Assembly (NCBI GenBank): GCA_018821535.1
Contig: JAHJLV010000053.1
Location: 1 to 64,000, forward strand
Origin: Pseudomonadota bacterium
GTDB lineage: Bacteria; Desulfobacterota; Desulfobacteria; Desulfobacterales; Desulfobacteraceae
Direction: 5' to 3'
Length of the DNA stretch: 64,000 bases
Positions 15,922-25,379 of the stretch are shown here, piece after piece. The translations under genes were made by a program, and so were the position numbers. Position 1 is the first letter of the stretch. Each line of letters starts with the position of its first letter. The notes under the pieces were generated by a model. That model ran no database searches, was not told where the DNA came from, and saw only the letters and a program-made list of their open reading frames with translations.

Positions 15922-17484
15922 TTATTCCGGAAATCGTCTGTTGATTCCTGTAAATTCTTCGATATGGGAAATGAAAATATCCACAAGCTGAGCATCAAAA
16001 TGCTTGCCTGATTCTGATTTGAAAAAATCGAGAATTTTTTCGGTTTCCCAGGCATCTTTGTAGCATCGTTTATGGCTCAAGGCGTCAAATACGTCAGCAA
16101 TGGCGGCAATCCGCCCGAAAATATGAATATTATTCTGTGAAAGTCCCTGGGGGTAACCGTTCCCATCCCATCTTTCATGATGCTGCAGTGCGATAATGGC
16201 GGCGGTTTTCATAATGGGCCGGTTTGATTTTTTTAAAATTTCATATCCTGTTCTGGCATGATCTTTAATAATTTCAAATTCAGTATCCGTCAGTTTGTCC
16301 GGCTTGTTCAGAATGGCTTCCGGAACAGCGATTTTCCCTACATCATGCATAGGGGAGGCCAGTCTCAGCATTTCGCAGGTGTCTTCATCCATGCCATATT
16401 TTCTGGCCAGCAGATAACAGATTTCCGCCACCCGGGTCACATGATTTGCGGTTTCCTGGGACCGGGTTTCAACAATTTCACCCAGAGTTAATATGACCTC
16501 TTTCTGGGTATTGATGATTTCTCTGGCAAGACTGATATTGTCAAACCCTATGGCAATATTATTTGCATAGATCCTCATCAGATTTTTTTCAATGGAAGAC
16601 AGCGAGTTTATTCCGTTTAAATATAAAATGCTCGTGAATCCCTCCCGGGTTCTGAATACGCCGGTGTATTCGTTTTCATCAATCAGCTCCCCGCCGTTTG
16701 TTTTATATATTCCATTTGCCTTGACGATATTTGGCGGCATGGAATCATCAAGCACGGCACCTTTTTTATCTTTCATGCATCCTGTGCCGGCCATGAGAAG
16801 GATGCTGGATTCCGGCATACCGATAAAATATGCACTGTCCATGGGGGTGGATTGAATATCAATATTTAAAATATTAAATAAATGATTGAGCACGTGGGTT
16901 CCGAATGTGGAATATGAATGATGTTGAAAAACTTCTGATGATGCATGGATGATGTTTTCAAGACCAATGGTGTTTCTTTCAATGGTTTTCAGGTTGTCAT
17001 AGGATCTTAAACAGGCGGTGATCATGGTGAATAGTTTCTGGGCGGTCAGGTCAGGTTTTGTTTTATAATCATTGATGTCATATCGGGAAATGACTTCGTA
17101 TTCAGGGGCTTTCCCGGGCTGTCCTGTTCGCAGAACGATTCTGACCAGAAGATTTTTAAGTTCGTTGCGGATATATTCGACAAGCAATAGTCCTGAATTG
17201 TCTCTTTCCATCACAACGTCCAGAATAATCAGTGCGATGCCGGGCTCTTCCTGCATTTTTTTTTTAACGTCGTCTTCACAATATGCACTGATCAGTTCAA
17301 GCTTCTGACCGTTGAAGGTATAATCTCTAAGTGCAATCCGTGTGATTTCATGGACATCTTTTTCATCATCGACAATAAGAACTTTCCAGGCAGATTTAAA
17401 GTTGTTCCCGGCAGTCTTGGTATCTGGATTGTCTTTGGCAAAAATCACCAGTTCTTCCAGGTTTTTAGATGTAGCTTGATTCAT
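15922..17484 (-). CDS. Response regulator with DUF3369 and HD-GYP output
   Basis: About 520-aa cytosolic signalling protein. A receiver domain spans residues 30-160, with phospho-acceptor Asp in IILDVVME and the DD pair in VLIVDDEKD. A DUF3369-type, GAF-like sensory region follows (about 165-330). The C-terminal HD-GYP domain (about 340-500) has HDVGK, the HD pair and HHERWDGNGYPQGL, the full set expected of an active c-di-GMP phosphodiesterase. The ATG at 17484, spaced after GAAGGG, is preferred to earlier in-frame starts. It lies 13 bp downstream of purB and is probably co-transcribed with it. It would lower c-di-GMP, opposing the diguanylate cyclase at 20714. Confidence 0.9.
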   Translation of the reverse strand: MNQATSKNLEELVIFAKDNPDTKTAGNNFKSAWKVLIVDDEKDVHEITRIALRDYTFNGQKLELISAYCEDDVKKKMQEEPGIALIILDVVMERDNSGLLLVEYIRNELKNLLVRIVLRTGQPGKAPEYEVISRYDINDYKTKPDLTAQKLFTMITACLRSYDNLKTIERNTIGLENIIHASSEVFQHHSYSTFGTHVLNHLFNILNIDIQSTPMDSAYFIGMPESSILLMAGTGCMKDKKGAVLDDSMPPNIVKANGIYKTNGGELIDENEYTGVFRTREGFTSILYLNGINSLSSIEKNLMRIYANNIAIGFDNISLAREIINTQKEVILTLGEIVETRSQETANHVTRVAEICYLLARKYGMDEDTCEMLRLASPMHDVGKIAVPEAILNKPDKLTDTEFEIIKDHARTGYEILKKSNRPIMKTAAIIALQHHERWDGNGYPQGLSQNNIHIFGRIAAIADVFDALSHKRCYKDAWETEKILDFFKSESGKHFDAQLVDIFISHIEEFTGINRRFPE

Positions 17485-17497
17485 GAAAATCATCCCT

Positions 17498-18856
17498 TCA
17501 TTTTTCTTTAAAATAGGTATCAACCAGATCAATAGCCAACCCGATATATGCCTGAGGTGTCAGATTTTTCATTCGGCTTTTAAAATTTTCAGGTACTTTT
17601 TCAAGTTTATCCACGAAATTTTCCAGGTCTGATTTGGTGATTTTCTGTCCCCGGGTAAGGTCTTTAAGGCGTTCATACGGATTGTCTTCTCCAAAGACTC
17701 TCATGGCAGTCTGGAAGGGCTCTGCAAGCAATTCCTGGTTTTCATCAAGGTCTTTCTGAATTATCCGGCTGTTTAAATCCAGTTTGGACAAACCTTTCAA
17801 TGCATTTTCCACACCTATGACAAAATAACCGAAAACAGCCCCCAGGCTTCTTAGAACGGTGCTGTCGCTTAAATCCCGCTGGAATCTGGATTTCTGGAGT
17901 TTAACAGACAAATGTTCCATCATTGAGATGGCAATTCCCATATTCCCTTCACTGTTTTCAAAATCAATGGGATTGACCTTGTGGGGCATGGTGGATGAAC
18001 CGGTCTCTCCTTTTTTAATCCGCTGTTTGAAATATCCAAGGCTGATATATCCCCACATATCTCTGTCAAAATCAATGGTGATTGCTGCTGTGCGAATCAT
18101 GGCATGCAGGATAAATGCGATGGAATGATTGGGGTTTACCTGGGTGGTAAAAAGAATCGGCTCAAGTCCCAGATGCTTTGAGATAAATCTTTTCGAAGCT
18201 TTGATCCAGTCAATTTCAGGATATACAAAATGATGGGCATTGAAGTTTCCGGTGGCACCGTTGAGTTTGGCCTGAACTGTTGCCTGTTCGATGATGCAGG
18301 CTTCCTGGGATATGCGCCAGGCAAAATTGACAAATTCCTTTCCAACGGTTGTCGGTGTTGCAGGCTGACCATGGGTTCTTCCCATCATGGGAACGGATTT
18401 GTATTCAAGGGCCTTCTGTTCAATGGCACTTATCATCTGATCCAGCAGATTTTTTACAATTTTTCTGCCTTCATCAAGCATCAGGGCATATGCGGTATTA
18501 TTAATATCATCTGAAGTGCAGGCAAAATGGACCCATTCTTTAATATCTGAAAGTCCCAGTCCGTCGAGTCTGTCTTTGATGAAATATTCAACTGCCTTGA
18601 CGTCATGGTTGGTTTTCTTTTCAATATCTTTAACTGCCTGGGCGTCTTTTACATCAAAATTCTTTGCGATGGCATCAATATGTTGTGTGTGTGCGGTATC
18701 ATAATGGGCAAGCTTCAAGTCGGATAATATAAATTTGAGCCATTCAATCTCAACAAAAACACGGTGTCTGATTAATCCGTATTCAGAAAAAATATGTGCC
18801 ATCTGGCCGGTCAGTTTGGCATATCTTCCATCCAGGGCAGTGAGCGCTGTTATCAT
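17498..18856 (-). CDS. purB: Adenylosuccinate lyase
   Basis: Catalyses two steps of purine synthesis: SAICAR to AICAR, and adenylosuccinate to AMP. The fumarase/aspartase superfamily signature GSSTMPHKVNPIDFEN lies near residue 290, with TSDDINNTAY near 113 and GRTHGQPATPTT near 160. 452 aa from the ATG at 18856, which has GGAGG five bases upstream; an in-frame start at 18877 lacks this. The long form (about 450 aa) matches the E. coli-type enzyme. The HD-GYP regulator gene follows closely on the same strand. Confidence 0.96.
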   Translation of the reverse strand: MITALTALDGRYAKLTGQMAHIFSEYGLIRHRVFVEIEWLKFILSDLKLAHYDTAHTQHIDAIAKNFDVKDAQAVKDIEKKTNHDVKAVEYFIKDRLDGLGLSDIKEWVHFACTSDDINNTAYALMLDEGRKIVKNLLDQMISAIEQKALEYKSVPMMGRTHGQPATPTTVGKEFVNFAWRISQEACIIEQATVQAKLNGATGNFNAHHFVYPEIDWIKASKRFISKHLGLEPILFTTQVNPNHSIAFILHAMIRTAAITIDFDRDMWGYISLGYFKQRIKKGETGSSTMPHKVNPIDFENSEGNMGIAISMMEHLSVKLQKSRFQRDLSDSTVLRSLGAVFGYFVIGVENALKGLSKLDLNSRIIQKDLDENQELLAEPFQTAMRVFGEDNPYERLKDLTRGQKITKSDLENFVDKLEKVPENFKSRMKNLTPQAYIGLAIDLVDTYFKEK

Positions 18857-18960
18857 CGGGTCCTCCGGTTTATGCATATTAAAACGGTCTGTTTTGCATT
18901 AAAAAATAGTTTATATTTTTTTGAGTTTAAATGTATTTATTCCACGTTGTGTAAAATAAC

Positions 18961-18990
18961 AAACAATATGCAATTAAACAATATGCAATT
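18961..18990. repeat. Two perfect 15-bp tandem repeats upstream of ihfA
   Basis: The unit AAACAATATGCAATT occurs twice without a gap. It lies about 40 bp upstream of the -35 box of the ihfA promoter, so it is a candidate regulatory site. Confidence 0.8.
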
Positions 18991-19028
18991 GAGTGTTGAA
19001 TTTTATTTGGCAGCCCTTTGTTCGACCC

Positions 19029-19057
19029 TTGACAAAGTATTGGGAAATAAGTATTTT
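19029..19057 (+). promoter_or_regulatory. Sigma-70 promoter of ihfA
   Basis: TTGACA at 19029-19034, a 17-bp spacer and TATTTT at 19052-19057, with the ATG at 19120. Confidence 0.6.
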
Positions 19058-19119
19058 AGCAGACGTTTTACACATATTAATTTTAACGAAAGGCCCTTTT
19101 TTGCTGCAGGAGTAAATTC

Positions 19120-19401
19120 ATGGCATTAACAAAGACACTGATTGCTGAAAAAATACAAGATGATTTGAAATTATCAAGAGCAACCACTTATGATATCATG
19201 GAAGAATTCCTTGAGATTATTAAAGAAACCATTGAAAAGGGTGAAGATATCATGATCAGTGGGTTTGGTAAATTCTGTGTCAATGAAAAAAAAGCAAGAA
19301 AAGGAAGAAACCCTGCAACGGATAAAGAGATGACCTTGCCTGCAAGACGGGTGGTTACGTTTAAATGTTCAGGGAAATTAAGAGATCAGATTAATTCCTG
19401 A
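19120..19401 (+). CDS. ihfA: Integration host factor alpha-like (HU/IHF family) protein
   Basis: 93-aa DNA-bending protein. N-terminal helices (MALTKTLIAEKIQDDLKL) lead to the family signature GFGKFCVNEKKARKGRNPAT (about residues 48-67) with the DNA-intercalating RNP region. It binds and sharply bends DNA as a dimer in promoter and recombination complexes; sigma-54 promoters such as those served by the NtrC-type regulator at 54891 often need it. AGGAG precedes the start. The M48 protease gene follows 17 bp later and may share the transcript. HU-beta is the alternative assignment. Confidence 0.85.
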   Translation: MALTKTLIAEKIQDDLKLSRATTYDIMEEFLEIIKETIEKGEDIMISGFGKFCVNEKKARKGRNPATDKEMTLPARRVVTFKCSGKLRDQINS

Positions 19402-19418
19402 GATTTTTCTCAATTCAA

Positions 19419-20663
19419 ATGCATTTTTCCGAACAACTGGTCACGGCTGTTATTCTCACCACACTGATTGGCAGTTATGTGATCGGCAATCTATCGGATT
19501 TTTTAAACCTATTATCTTTAAATCCATCACTGCCAGCCGAATTTAAAGACCATTATGACAGACAGAAATATGAGGATTCCCAGAGTTATTTAAAAGCCAC
19601 CACACGGTTTGGTTTTTTTACTTCCAGTTTTGATCTGGCAATCATTTTGCTGTTCTGGTTTTTTAAAGGGTTTCAATATACAGATGCCTTTGTCCGAGCC
19701 TTTGGCTTTTCTTCGATTGTTTCAGGGCTTTTATTCATAGGGATTCTGCTGCTTTTAAGAACCCTTGTTTTTTTGCCTTTCAATATATATTCAACCTTTG
19801 TGATAGAGGAAAAATTCGGGTTCAATAAAACAAGCCCCAGAATTTTTGTAATGGATCTGATCAAATCCATAGTTCTTTCCTGTCTTCTGGGCGGTTTTTT
19901 ACTTGCCCTGATTCTGTTTCTGCTTGAATTCTCAGGTCCTTATGCCTGGGTGTACTGCTGGGTTGCCAGTGCTGTTTTTCTTCTGGCTGTCCAATATATT
20001 GTCCCCACCTGGATCATGCCTTTGTTTAATAAATTCACACCACTGGAAGACGGCCCTTTGAAAGAAGCTATTTTTAAATATGCCGATTCAATCGATTTTT
20101 CGCTTTCAAATGTCTTTGTTATGGACGGCTCGAAAAGAAGCAATAAATCAAATGCATTTTTTGCAGGGTTTGGCAAAAATAAACGGATTGTTTTGTTCGA
20201 CACACTTATAGAAAATCAGACAGTTGATGAGCTGGTTGCCGTTCTTGCGCATGAAATGGGCCATTATAAAAAACAGCACATTATCAAGAGAATCATTCTG
20301 GCTGTTTTTCAGATGGGGCTGATTTTTTACCTGCTGTCCATTTTTATATCCAGCGAGAGCCTGTTCGCTGCCTTTTATATGGAAAACATCTCTGTATATG
20401 CCGGATTGATTTTTTTTGGCATGCTGTATTCACCCATAGATTTTTTCCTGTCTATTTTTTTTCAGGCCTTATCCAGGAAAGATGAATATGAGGCTGACCG
20501 GTTTGCTGCTACCACGCTCGGAGAAAGTAAATCACTGGTGAATGCGCTTAAAAAACTGTCGGTACACAATCTGTCAAATCTAACCCCCCATCCGTTTTAT
20601 GTGGTTTTAAACTATTCTCACCCGCCGGTACTGGAAAGAATCAGGGCGTTAAAACCGCTTTAA
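19419..20663 (+). CDS. M48-family (Ste24-like) membrane metalloprotease
   Basis: 414-aa integral membrane zinc endopeptidase resembling CAAX prenyl protease 1/Ste24. The zinc motif HEMGH is at about residues 278-282, with the third ligand in DEYEADRFAA (about 352-361). Several transmembrane segments flank it: near 5-25, 65-85, 100-122, 150-175, 182-200, 295-315 and 325-350. The full length and all three metal ligands indicate an active enzyme of membrane protein quality control. Bacterial substrates are unknown. It sits directly behind ihfA. Confidence 0.92.
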   Translation: MHFSEQLVTAVILTTLIGSYVIGNLSDFLNLLSLNPSLPAEFKDHYDRQKYEDSQSYLKATTRFGFFTSSFDLAIILLFWFFKGFQYTDAFVRAFGFSSIVSGLLFIGILLLLRTLVFLPFNIYSTFVIEEKFGFNKTSPRIFVMDLIKSIVLSCLLGGFLLALILFLLEFSGPYAWVYCWVASAVFLLAVQYIVPTWIMPLFNKFTPLEDGPLKEAIFKYADSIDFSLSNVFVMDGSKRSNKSNAFFAGFGKNKRIVLFDTLIENQTVDELVAVLAHEMGHYKKQHIIKRIILAVFQMGLIFYLLSIFISSESLFAAFYMENISVYAGLIFFGMLYSPIDFFLSIFFQALSRKDEYEADRFAATTLGESKSLVNALKKLSVHNLSNLTPHPFYVVLNYSHPPVLERIRALKPL

Positions 20664-20713
20664 ATTTGCTTGATTGTTTAATTGGTGGTTGTATGAGAGC
20701 TGAACAGGATTGA

Positions 20714-22003
20714 TTATTGCTCAATTTTCTGGACACATTGGTTGCGGCCTTTTTCTTTTGCTGCATACAGCGCCTGGTCTGCCATTGCAATCAGCCCTTC
20801 GGCTGAATTATGACTGCCGGGTGTTACCGTTGCAACGCCAAGACTTAAAGAGACATGATCATTTACTTTGGATTTTTCATGGGGGATCATTAGGCTCTGC
20901 ACATTTTTGCGTATGGTTTCAGCCACAACCATGGCGCCTTTGGCATCGGTATGCGGCAGAACAATGGCAAATTCTTCTCCGCCATACCGGGCGGCCAGAT
21001 CTGATGAACGGGAAGCGGATGTCTGGATGCTTTTGGCAACCTGAATCAGGCAGTCATCTCCTGCCTGATGACCATAGTTATCATTGTATAATTTGAAAAA
21101 ATCAATGTCGGACAGGATAAGAGACATGGTTTCTTTGTTTCTGTAATGCCGGTTCCACTCAGCGCCCAGATATTCATCGAATTTTCTTCGATTGGGGATC
21201 TGGGTCAGGCCGTCAATAACAGAGAGCATTTTAAGCTTTTCATTTAGTTTTTTAAGCTCCTGCTCTGCTCTGACAGTCTCGCTGATATCAATGGCAAATC
21301 CGTTAAATCCGTTCCGTCTTCCGGATTCGTCCTGAGTGGTTTTGGCATAGCAGAGTGCCCAGACAAAGGAATTATCCTTGCGTTTAAGGCGAGCTCTGAA
21401 TCGAATCACTTCTCCTGCTTCATTAATCGAAAATTTGAATTCTTCTGATCTATCAACATCAAAAAAAGTCTGGGAATAAAAGTCCGAGACCTGCTCAACC
21501 ACTGCAGTTGACGATTCATACCCCATCATCCATGCATACTCCGGATTTGAGGAAACGATATTATTTTCAGAATTTACATGGAAAAAACCGATGGGCGCAA
21601 ATTCAAAAATCTGGCTCAGGTTGCGTCTGTGACGTTTTAATGTGGCTTTTTCTTTTAACCTGGCTGAGATATCTTTTGCAAGGACAGCTACCCCGAATTT
21701 TTCACCCTTTGTACTCTGGATCGGCGCATAAAAGATTTCGCACTGGATTGTTCTGTCACTCCTTTGCACTTCTGTGGTTATGAACTGTGTGGTTTTGCAG
21801 TTTGTCAGCTCACGTTTTGTTAAAGGGGTCAGTTCATCCAGAAAACGTCCCATGGTTTCATCTTCTGTATACCCGAACAGTTCAGCTGCGCCTTTATTCC
21901 AGGAAGATACCTGCAGATCAGTATTGGCTTCAATATAGGCCAGTTTTGCCTGACCGATCAAATTGCCGAGCGCTAAAATTCTATCTATCAGTTTTAAGTC
22001 CAT
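20714..22003 (-). CDS. PAS-domain diguanylate cyclase
   Basis: About 429-aa cytosolic protein making c-di-GMP from two GTP. Two PAS domains (about residues 10-125 and 130-255, each ending in a PAC-like region such as VAVLAKDISAR and FNGFAIDISETV) precede a GGDEF-type domain with the active motif GGEEF. An inhibitory RxxD site (RSSD) lies five residues before GGEEF, so product feedback is expected. There is no membrane segment, so a soluble signal such as redox or oxygen is plausible for the PAS part. A start at 22003 is chosen because the longer reading begins with TTG and a low-complexity stretch. Confidence 0.92.
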   Translation of the reverse strand: MDLKLIDRILALGNLIGQAKLAYIEANTDLQVSSWNKGAAELFGYTEDETMGRFLDELTPLTKRELTNCKTTQFITTEVQRSDRTIQCEIFYAPIQSTKGEKFGVAVLAKDISARLKEKATLKRHRRNLSQIFEFAPIGFFHVNSENNIVSSNPEYAWMMGYESSTAVVEQVSDFYSQTFFDVDRSEEFKFSINEAGEVIRFRARLKRKDNSFVWALCYAKTTQDESGRRNGFNGFAIDISETVRAEQELKKLNEKLKMLSVIDGLTQIPNRRKFDEYLGAEWNRHYRNKETMSLILSDIDFFKLYNDNYGHQAGDDCLIQVAKSIQTSASRSSDLAARYGGEEFAIVLPHTDAKGAMVVAETIRKNVQSLMIPHEKSKVNDHVSLSLGVATVTPGSHNSAEGLIAMADQALYAAKEKGRNQCVQKIEQ

Positions 22004-22106
22004 ATCGTCATTTTTAATAAATTTTATTGATTTGAACAAGATACTATGAAATTTTATTTTTTTTAACAAGGGAAATTAATTTGACAGGGGGGAACGAATT
22101 GAATCA

Positions 22107-22619
22107 ATGACCAGACTGATTATTACCGCAGATATTCATGGCAGCCACACTTCATGGCTGACCATAAAAGCACTTATGGGGAAAAAAGACGGCCTTGTGG
22201 TGGCCGGAGATTTGTTTGATACCCACTACGGCAGCTATTCAAACCCGGATTTTTCCCCGGAGGCAATTAAAAAAGATCTTTGTTTTTTTTTGCATCCTTT
22301 TTACTATGTTTATGGCAATTGTGACAGTGAAACTTTTGCGCCGGGGCATAAGAATAAGATGATATTTGAGGCTTTCGGGAAAAAAATGTATCTTCACCAT
22401 GGTCATCGAGCATTTAATTCCCGGGAGGATGTCGATATCGTCATACAGGGGCATACCCACCTGTGCAGTCTTGAAAAAATTGACAACAGGATTTTTATGA
22501 ATCCCGGATCCATCTGCAGGCCGAGAAATTCATTAATGACATATGGTGTGATGGATACCTCCGCAATCAGCCTGGTTGAATTAAAAACAGGCAGAATTCT
22601 TGCCAGCATTAATTTATGA
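22107..22619 (+). CDS. YfcE/MJ0936-type metallophosphoesterase
   Basis: 170-aa phosphodiesterase of the calcineurin-like superfamily. The metal-binding blocks are ordered as expected: DIHGS (about 8-12), GDLFD (33-37), GNCDS (71-75), HGHR (93) and GHTH (113-116). YfcE-type enzymes hydrolyse model phosphodiesters; the natural substrate is unknown. It is monocistronic, divergent from the diguanylate cyclase gene and convergent on the J-domain gene. Confidence 0.9.
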   Translation: MTRLIITADIHGSHTSWLTIKALMGKKDGLVVAGDLFDTHYGSYSNPDFSPEAIKKDLCFFLHPFYYVYGNCDSETFAPGHKNKMIFEAFGKKMYLHHGHRAFNSREDVDIVIQGHTHLCSLEKIDNRIFMNPGSICRPRNSLMTYGVMDTSAISLVELKTGRILASINL

Positions 22620-22644
22620 TTGGCTTTTGTTCAGGTGCTGAATC

Positions 22645-23361
22645 TCATTTTACAGGAGGGACAGGTTTTACAGGGGATATTTTTTGTATCTTTCCTATGC
22701 TCATATCTTTTGATCTTCCTGCCTGCATGAGGCTGGCTTTCTTTTTAAGCGCCATAAATTTTTGATATCCGCTATATGGATTTGATCTTGCAGGTCGGGT
22801 TTTGCGGGTGGTATTCCTTCTGTCATCTGATTTGGCAGGATAAATTTTTTTTAAAATTTCATCAAAGTCCGGACTTTTTGGACACGCCTGTTTTTTATTT
22901 TTCGGCCGGGCTGGCTTGCTTTCAGAAGAAGCAGAAAAGGGTGCGGGATCACTTTTATTATTGAAAAAACGCTTTAGATGCTCAATTGCATCTGCCCATG
23001 AAAATCCGTTAGCCTTGTCCGCTGCGTCAGATTTTTTTTTAGCTGCAGGTTCTTTTTGGGGCGCAGGTTCTTTTTGGGGTGCAGGTTCTTTCTGGATTTT
23101 TGACGCTGGTTTCTGATCTGTTCCGGGTTCAGGAGATGCTTTTTCTGCTCTTTTTTTTAAATGCGGCGCAAGGCTTTTGAAGGCAAGATTGATTTCCTTC
23201 ATTCTCGCATCACTGTTTGTTTGACTATCTGGACTATTCGGATTTTGCCCGGCAACATCCGGGTGGTATTGTTTTGCCAGAGAGCGGTATGCTTTTTTTG
23301 CATCTTCAAGGCAAACATCGGGTTTCAGATTTAAAATTCTTAAGGCTTCTTTGCTGTCCAT
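22645..23361 (-). CDS. J-domain (DnaJ-like) co-chaperone
   Basis: 238-aa protein with an N-terminal J domain (about residues 1-70) containing the HPD tripeptide in QYHPDVAG, needed to stimulate Hsp70 ATPase. An inserted, probably disordered loop (NSPDSQTNSD) sits after HPD. The rest is Lys/Pro/Ala-rich and of low complexity, with a repeated EPAPQK unit near 95-110 and basic segments at the C-terminus (KTRPARSN). There is no zinc finger or client domain, so it likely targets DnaK to a specific partner. The tail may bind nucleic acid or membrane, which is an inference from charge. Confidence 0.85.
   Translation of the reverse strand: MDSKEALRILNLKPDVCLEDAKKAYRSLAKQYHPDVAGQNPNSPDSQTNSDARMKEINLAFKSLAPHLKKRAEKASPEPGTDQKPASKIQKEPAPQKEPAPQKEPAAKKKSDAADKANGFSWADAIEHLKRFFNNKSDPAPFSASSESKPARPKNKKQACPKSPDFDEILKKIYPAKSDDRRNTTRKTRPARSNPYSGYQKFMALKKKASLMQAGRSKDMSIGKIQKISPVKPVPPVK
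23045..23098. repeat. 18-bp tandem repeat inside the J-domain gene
   Basis: Three adjacent 18-bp units (23045-23062, 23063-23080, 23081-23098). The first two differ at one base and the third is more diverged. They encode the EPAPQK hexapeptide repeats in the linker of the J-domain protein, a likely site of slippage-driven length change. Confidence 0.8.
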
Positions 23362-23484
23362 CCTAAAATGAATATGCTGCCAGACAGATATGTGTCAAGA
23401 ATATAGAACAGTGTCAGTAAAAATTGCCAAACATCAATTGAAATGATATGAATTTATCTTATTTCTCTATTTCAAGGAGGCACT

Positions 23485-25230
23485 ATGCCAACGAATCTGA
23501 AGATATCTGAACGCGTCAAGAAAAGTCCTGAATTTGCAGCCTGGTTTATTTCTTTTTTCCTGAAAAACCATCTGGATCCTTTTACCTATCCGACAAAGGT
23601 GGCCACCAGGGAACAGATTGAATTTATGGTGCATCCTGAAAATAATGAACGATATTATCCCTGTTCGGACAAAATGTTTGATGCCATTATGTCACAGACA
23701 TATCCGGTGTATTTGAAAAAGCAGTATGAAAAAGTGTTTAATAAAGCCATTGCAATGATTGATGAGCTTATTGATTCCGATGGTGACAAGACCTATTTGA
23801 AAACCCTGGTTAAAATAAAATATGATGATGAAATCCGGACAGGCCTGCTCATCCCGTCACGGCTGGAAAAAAGACTGCACATGATTTTTTTGAGCCGGAC
23901 CCATATTGAAAATCCATATTTTGACAAAAAAAAATCTGCAAACCGTAATGCTTTCCGGTTTTTAAATTCGGAAACCTTTAGTAAGGCTTTGAACCATGTG
24001 GAGAATTCCTTATGTGATCTTGAAAATTCCACCCTTCCGGAATTAAAAGAGAAAATCAAGGAGGTTGAATTCAGAAGACTGGTAAGTCTTTTGAGCCAAA
24101 AGAACAGGTGGTCCCAGAAAAAGGCAAAAATGCCGTCAATGTCAGAGTTTAAAGAGATATTTGATATCCCGTTTGACGGGACAGGATGGGTGCATCTGCT
24201 GGAATTGGTTAAAGGCCGGAAACAGAAAATTCTTTGGCTGGCGGATGAATCCGGAGAGGTGGTTGTTGATTTGAGAATTGCAAAATTTCTGGCAGGCATG
24301 GGCCATATTGTTATTTTTGCAGTAAAAGAATCGCCTTTTTATACCAGGGTCTGTCTTGCCGATACCCGGACAGACCCTGTTCTGTCTAAAGAATTTGAAG
24401 GTGCGCATTTTATTCATGAGAAAACCATCAGCAAAAACAGTCTGTTGAACTTTTTAAAATATGACAAAAATATTTATGTGGTCTCAGACGGGACAAGTGA
24501 AGATTTGAATCTGCTGCTGGCATCTATAACCTTTTCCAGAATTTTTAAGGAAGTGGATTGTGTGATTTCACGAGGTCTGGATCAAAAAGAAAAATTGATT
24601 GATTCTCATTTTAATTTTACCCAGAGTATCATTAATATCAGCTGCGAGAAAAAAAGATTAACAATTACCTGCAAACCCCGGCATCCAAATTCCATAAAAT
24701 TTTCACATCATCAGCTGGAGGAAAAAGCAGATAAGATCATTCAGGAAATGAAACAGGCCAAAAGAAAAAAGATGACAGTCATGTTTTACAGCGGCATTAT
24801 CGGTTCTATTCCCGGGAAAATTGATGTGGCCAAAAAAATTATGTCCACGTTTATTGATCACCTGCACAAGCAGTCAAGTAATCTGTTTATCATTAATCCG
24901 TCCAATTATTATGAACCGGGAATGGATGCCGATGATTTGATGTATATGTGGGAGATTGTGCAACGAAGCGGTTATATTGATATCTGGAGATTTCAGACAA
25001 CAGATGATATTTCAGAAAGCTTTGCATTATTGAACGAAAAAGTTCCGCCGGAATGGATTGGAAAAGATTCAACATACAGCACCGGCTGCACCAAAGAAAT
25101 GCGCATTGCCCAGGATGTTCAGAAACAGAATTCTGAAATGCAGTTGATCGGGCCGTCTCTGGATAAATTCATGCGCAGAAATGAATATGGCGTGGGGTCC
25201 ATGTATGATCAGCGGCTGGCAGATTTTTAA
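23485..25230 (+). CDS. DUF89/ARMT1-like metal-dependent phosphatase family protein
   Basis: 581-aa soluble protein. The region of about residues 245-400 resembles the DUF89 damage-control phosphatase fold: WLADESGEVVVDLRIAKFL (compare the DNAGE...D motif), AVKESPFYTRVCLADTR, VVSDGTSEDLNLL and VDCVISRGLDQKE, which match in order the metal and phosphate sites of ARMT1-like enzymes. In the first motif the usual Asn is Glu. A long N-terminal helical region and a 180-residue C-terminal region are extra. The start follows a perfect AAGGAGG. Some family members remove harmful sugar-phosphate metabolites; the role here is unproven. The ribosome hibernation factor gene follows. Confidence 0.65.
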   Translation: MPTNLKISERVKKSPEFAAWFISFFLKNHLDPFTYPTKVATREQIEFMVHPENNERYYPCSDKMFDAIMSQTYPVYLKKQYEKVFNKAIAMIDELIDSDGDKTYLKTLVKIKYDDEIRTGLLIPSRLEKRLHMIFLSRTHIENPYFDKKKSANRNAFRFLNSETFSKALNHVENSLCDLENSTLPELKEKIKEVEFRRLVSLLSQKNRWSQKKAKMPSMSEFKEIFDIPFDGTGWVHLLELVKGRKQKILWLADESGEVVVDLRIAKFLAGMGHIVIFAVKESPFYTRVCLADTRTDPVLSKEFEGAHFIHEKTISKNSLLNFLKYDKNIYVVSDGTSEDLNLLLASITFSRIFKEVDCVISRGLDQKEKLIDSHFNFTQSIINISCEKKRLTITCKPRHPNSIKFSHHQLEEKADKIIQEMKQAKRKKMTVMFYSGIIGSIPGKIDVAKKIMSTFIDHLHKQSSNLFIINPSNYYEPGMDADDLMYMWEIVQRSGYIDIWRFQTTDDISESFALLNEKVPPEWIGKDSTYSTGCTKEMRIAQDVQKQNSEMQLIGPSLDKFMRRNEYGVGSMYDQRLADF

Positions 25231-25379
25231 TCAGCGATGAACAGGCGGGGCCGGGATACTGCCGGTCCATGTGAAATTTTTTTTGGGTCAGGTCAGTTTT
25301 CGGTTAAAGCGTTGGACACAAAACAAATGGCGTGTCATACTGACTTAAATTCAACTTCATTTTTTTTAAGGAGGTTCTC

